NCBI RefSeq assembly: GCF_011927635.1
Contig: NZ_JAATJB010000012.1
Coordinates: 62,001-126,000 of the forward strand
DNA: 64,000 bases
Source: Sphingomonas trueperi
Lineage (GTDB): Bacteria > Pseudomonadota > Alphaproteobacteria > Sphingomonadales > Sphingomonadaceae
Reading direction: 5' to 3'
In this document: positions 63,450 to 64,000 of the stretch, piece after piece
Layout of the letters: every line of letters begins with the position of its first letter
Numbering within the stretch: position 1 is the stretch's first letter
Program-made: the position numbers and the translations under genes
The notes under the pieces: generated by a model
Database searches by the model: none
The model's input: the letters and a program-made list of their open reading frames with translations, nothing else
What the model was told of the DNA's origin: nothing

Positions 63450-64000
63450 ATGAACCTATCCTCCCTTCGCCGGCACAGCATCCTGCTGGCCGCGTTGGCC
63501 AGCGGCGTCGCCATGCCCGCGGCGGCGCAGGCGTTGCAGGGAGAGGACGATATCGTCGTCACCGGGCGCACCGCCAATGCCAGCATCCTCGGTGCCGACG
63601 TGCCCGCCTTCACCTATCCCCAATCGGTCCGCGTGCTCGATCGCGATCTGATCGATGCGGTCAACCCGACGCGACTCGGCGATCTCTTCGATCTTTCCGG
63701 CGGCGTCGCGCGGCAGAATGATTTCGGCGGGCTCTGGGACAAGGTGTCGATCCGCGGCTTTGCCGGCGACGAGAATGCCGGGCCGGACATCCGCATCAAT
63801 CGCTTCAGCAGCAATTTCGGCTTCAACGCGCCGATCGACGCGGCGACGATCGAGCGCGTCGAGGTGCTCAAGGGCGCCACCGCGGCGCTGTCGGGCATCG
63901 GCGAGCCGGGCGGGGCGATCAACCTCGTCACCAAGGCGCCGCTCGATCGCTTCCAGGGCAGCGCCGATCTGAGCGCGGGCAGCTGGAACAGCTGGCGGAC
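63450..64000 (+). CDS. TonB-dependent siderophore receptor (5' part)
   Basis: The first 183 residues are present before the window ends. They include a signal peptide (MNLSSLRRHSILLAALASGV), a TonB-box-like IVVTGR, and the plug domain (PQSVRVLDRDLIDAVNP, VSIRGFAG, RVEVLKGATAALSGIGEPGG and NLVTKAPL), which is the typical layout of ferric siderophore receptors. It likely responds to iron via Fur. The barrel lies beyond the window. Confidence 0.92.
   Translation, partial: MNLSSLRRHSILLAALASGVAMPAAAQALQGEDDIVVTGRTANASILGADVPAFTYPQSVRVLDRDLIDAVNPTRLGDLFDLSGGVARQNDFGGLWDKVSIRGFAGDENAGPDIRINRFSSNFGFNAPIDAATIERVEVLKGATAALSGIGEPGGAINLVTKAPLDRFQGSADLSAGSWNSWR

Overview
The window is a GC-rich, gene-dense stretch of bacterial chromosome that looks like a member of the Sphingomonadaceae (probably Sphingomonas; this is inference from gene content and order, with no 16S in the window). 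Pointers are the sufB-C-D-S-T-A order, a Ros/MucR regulator, a PEP-CTERM protein of the PEPxxWAM type, heme-type FixLJ, a polyhydroxybutyrate reductase and mobilisation genes, the ctaB-ctaG-ctaE-DUF983-SURF1 order, and short palindromic repeats of the kind common in sphingomonads. It is almost entirely housekeeping chromosome. I see no prophage, transposase, integrase or CRISPR array.

Layout. 0.1-6.1 kb: SUF iron-sulfur cluster operon, with a small secreted protein gene inserted between sufB and sufC. 6.3-13.1 kb: trhO, an Nfu-type scaffold, a nitroreductase, tsaB-rimI, mucR, fur, an acyltransferase and miaB. 13.2-15.1 kb: a decayed alginate-export-type outer membrane protein gene broken by a small palindromic element, a PEP-CTERM gene, and a 530-bp gene-free stretch. 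15.1-18.2 kb: phoH-vapBC-ybeY-corC, where a toxin-antitoxin pair with its own operator sits inside an otherwise conserved operon. 18.2-21.5 kb (minus strand): lgt-midA-like-GNAT-pgeF. 21.6-25.6 kb: a lone IorB-like molybdoprotein, hemH and phaB. 25.8-33.1 kb: a phytase-like esterase, rpmB, small membrane proteins, tadA, a CNNM/HlyC-like protein, and yajC-secD-secF followed by an Mth938-family gene. 33.1-38.5 kb: a GT-B-like protein, a STAS-like protein, a DUF1593 protein, tgt, a cupin fusion and a tiny zinc-ribbon protein. 38.6-42.4 kb: a NupC-type transporter, fixLJ, and a divergent 38-residue membrane protein behind an FNR/FixK-type palindrome. 42.4-47.7 kb: ROK fructokinase, tRNA-Pro(GGG), hslVU and an S9 oligopeptidase. 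47.7-54.3 kb (mostly minus): a lipoprotein, gloB-gloA, a TPR protein, an alpha/beta hydrolase, an M48 peptidase with a DUF898 protein, and YpfJ. 54.4-58.4 kb: patatin-hbdH-DUF4893 and an M20 amidohydrolase. 58.6-63.2 kb (minus): an HhH membrane protein and cytochrome c oxidase assembly genes with subunit III. From 63.45 kb: the 5' end of a TonB-dependent siderophore receptor.

How it fits together. The genes serve Fe-S biogenesis and iron control (suf, Nfu, Fur, TonB receptor), translation and tRNA modification (trhO, tsaB, rimI, miaB, ybeY, tadA, tgt, rpmB, tRNA-Pro), protein export and quality control (yajC-secDF, lgt, hslVU, M48, YpfJ), and aerobic respiration with oxygen sensing (cta genes, FixLJ). 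The most interesting non-routine signals are the FixK-type promoter driving an unannotated 38-residue membrane protein next to FixL, the vapBC module translationally linked to ybeY, the repeat-interrupted outer membrane pseudogene, and paired palindromic repeat families with recognisable architecture.
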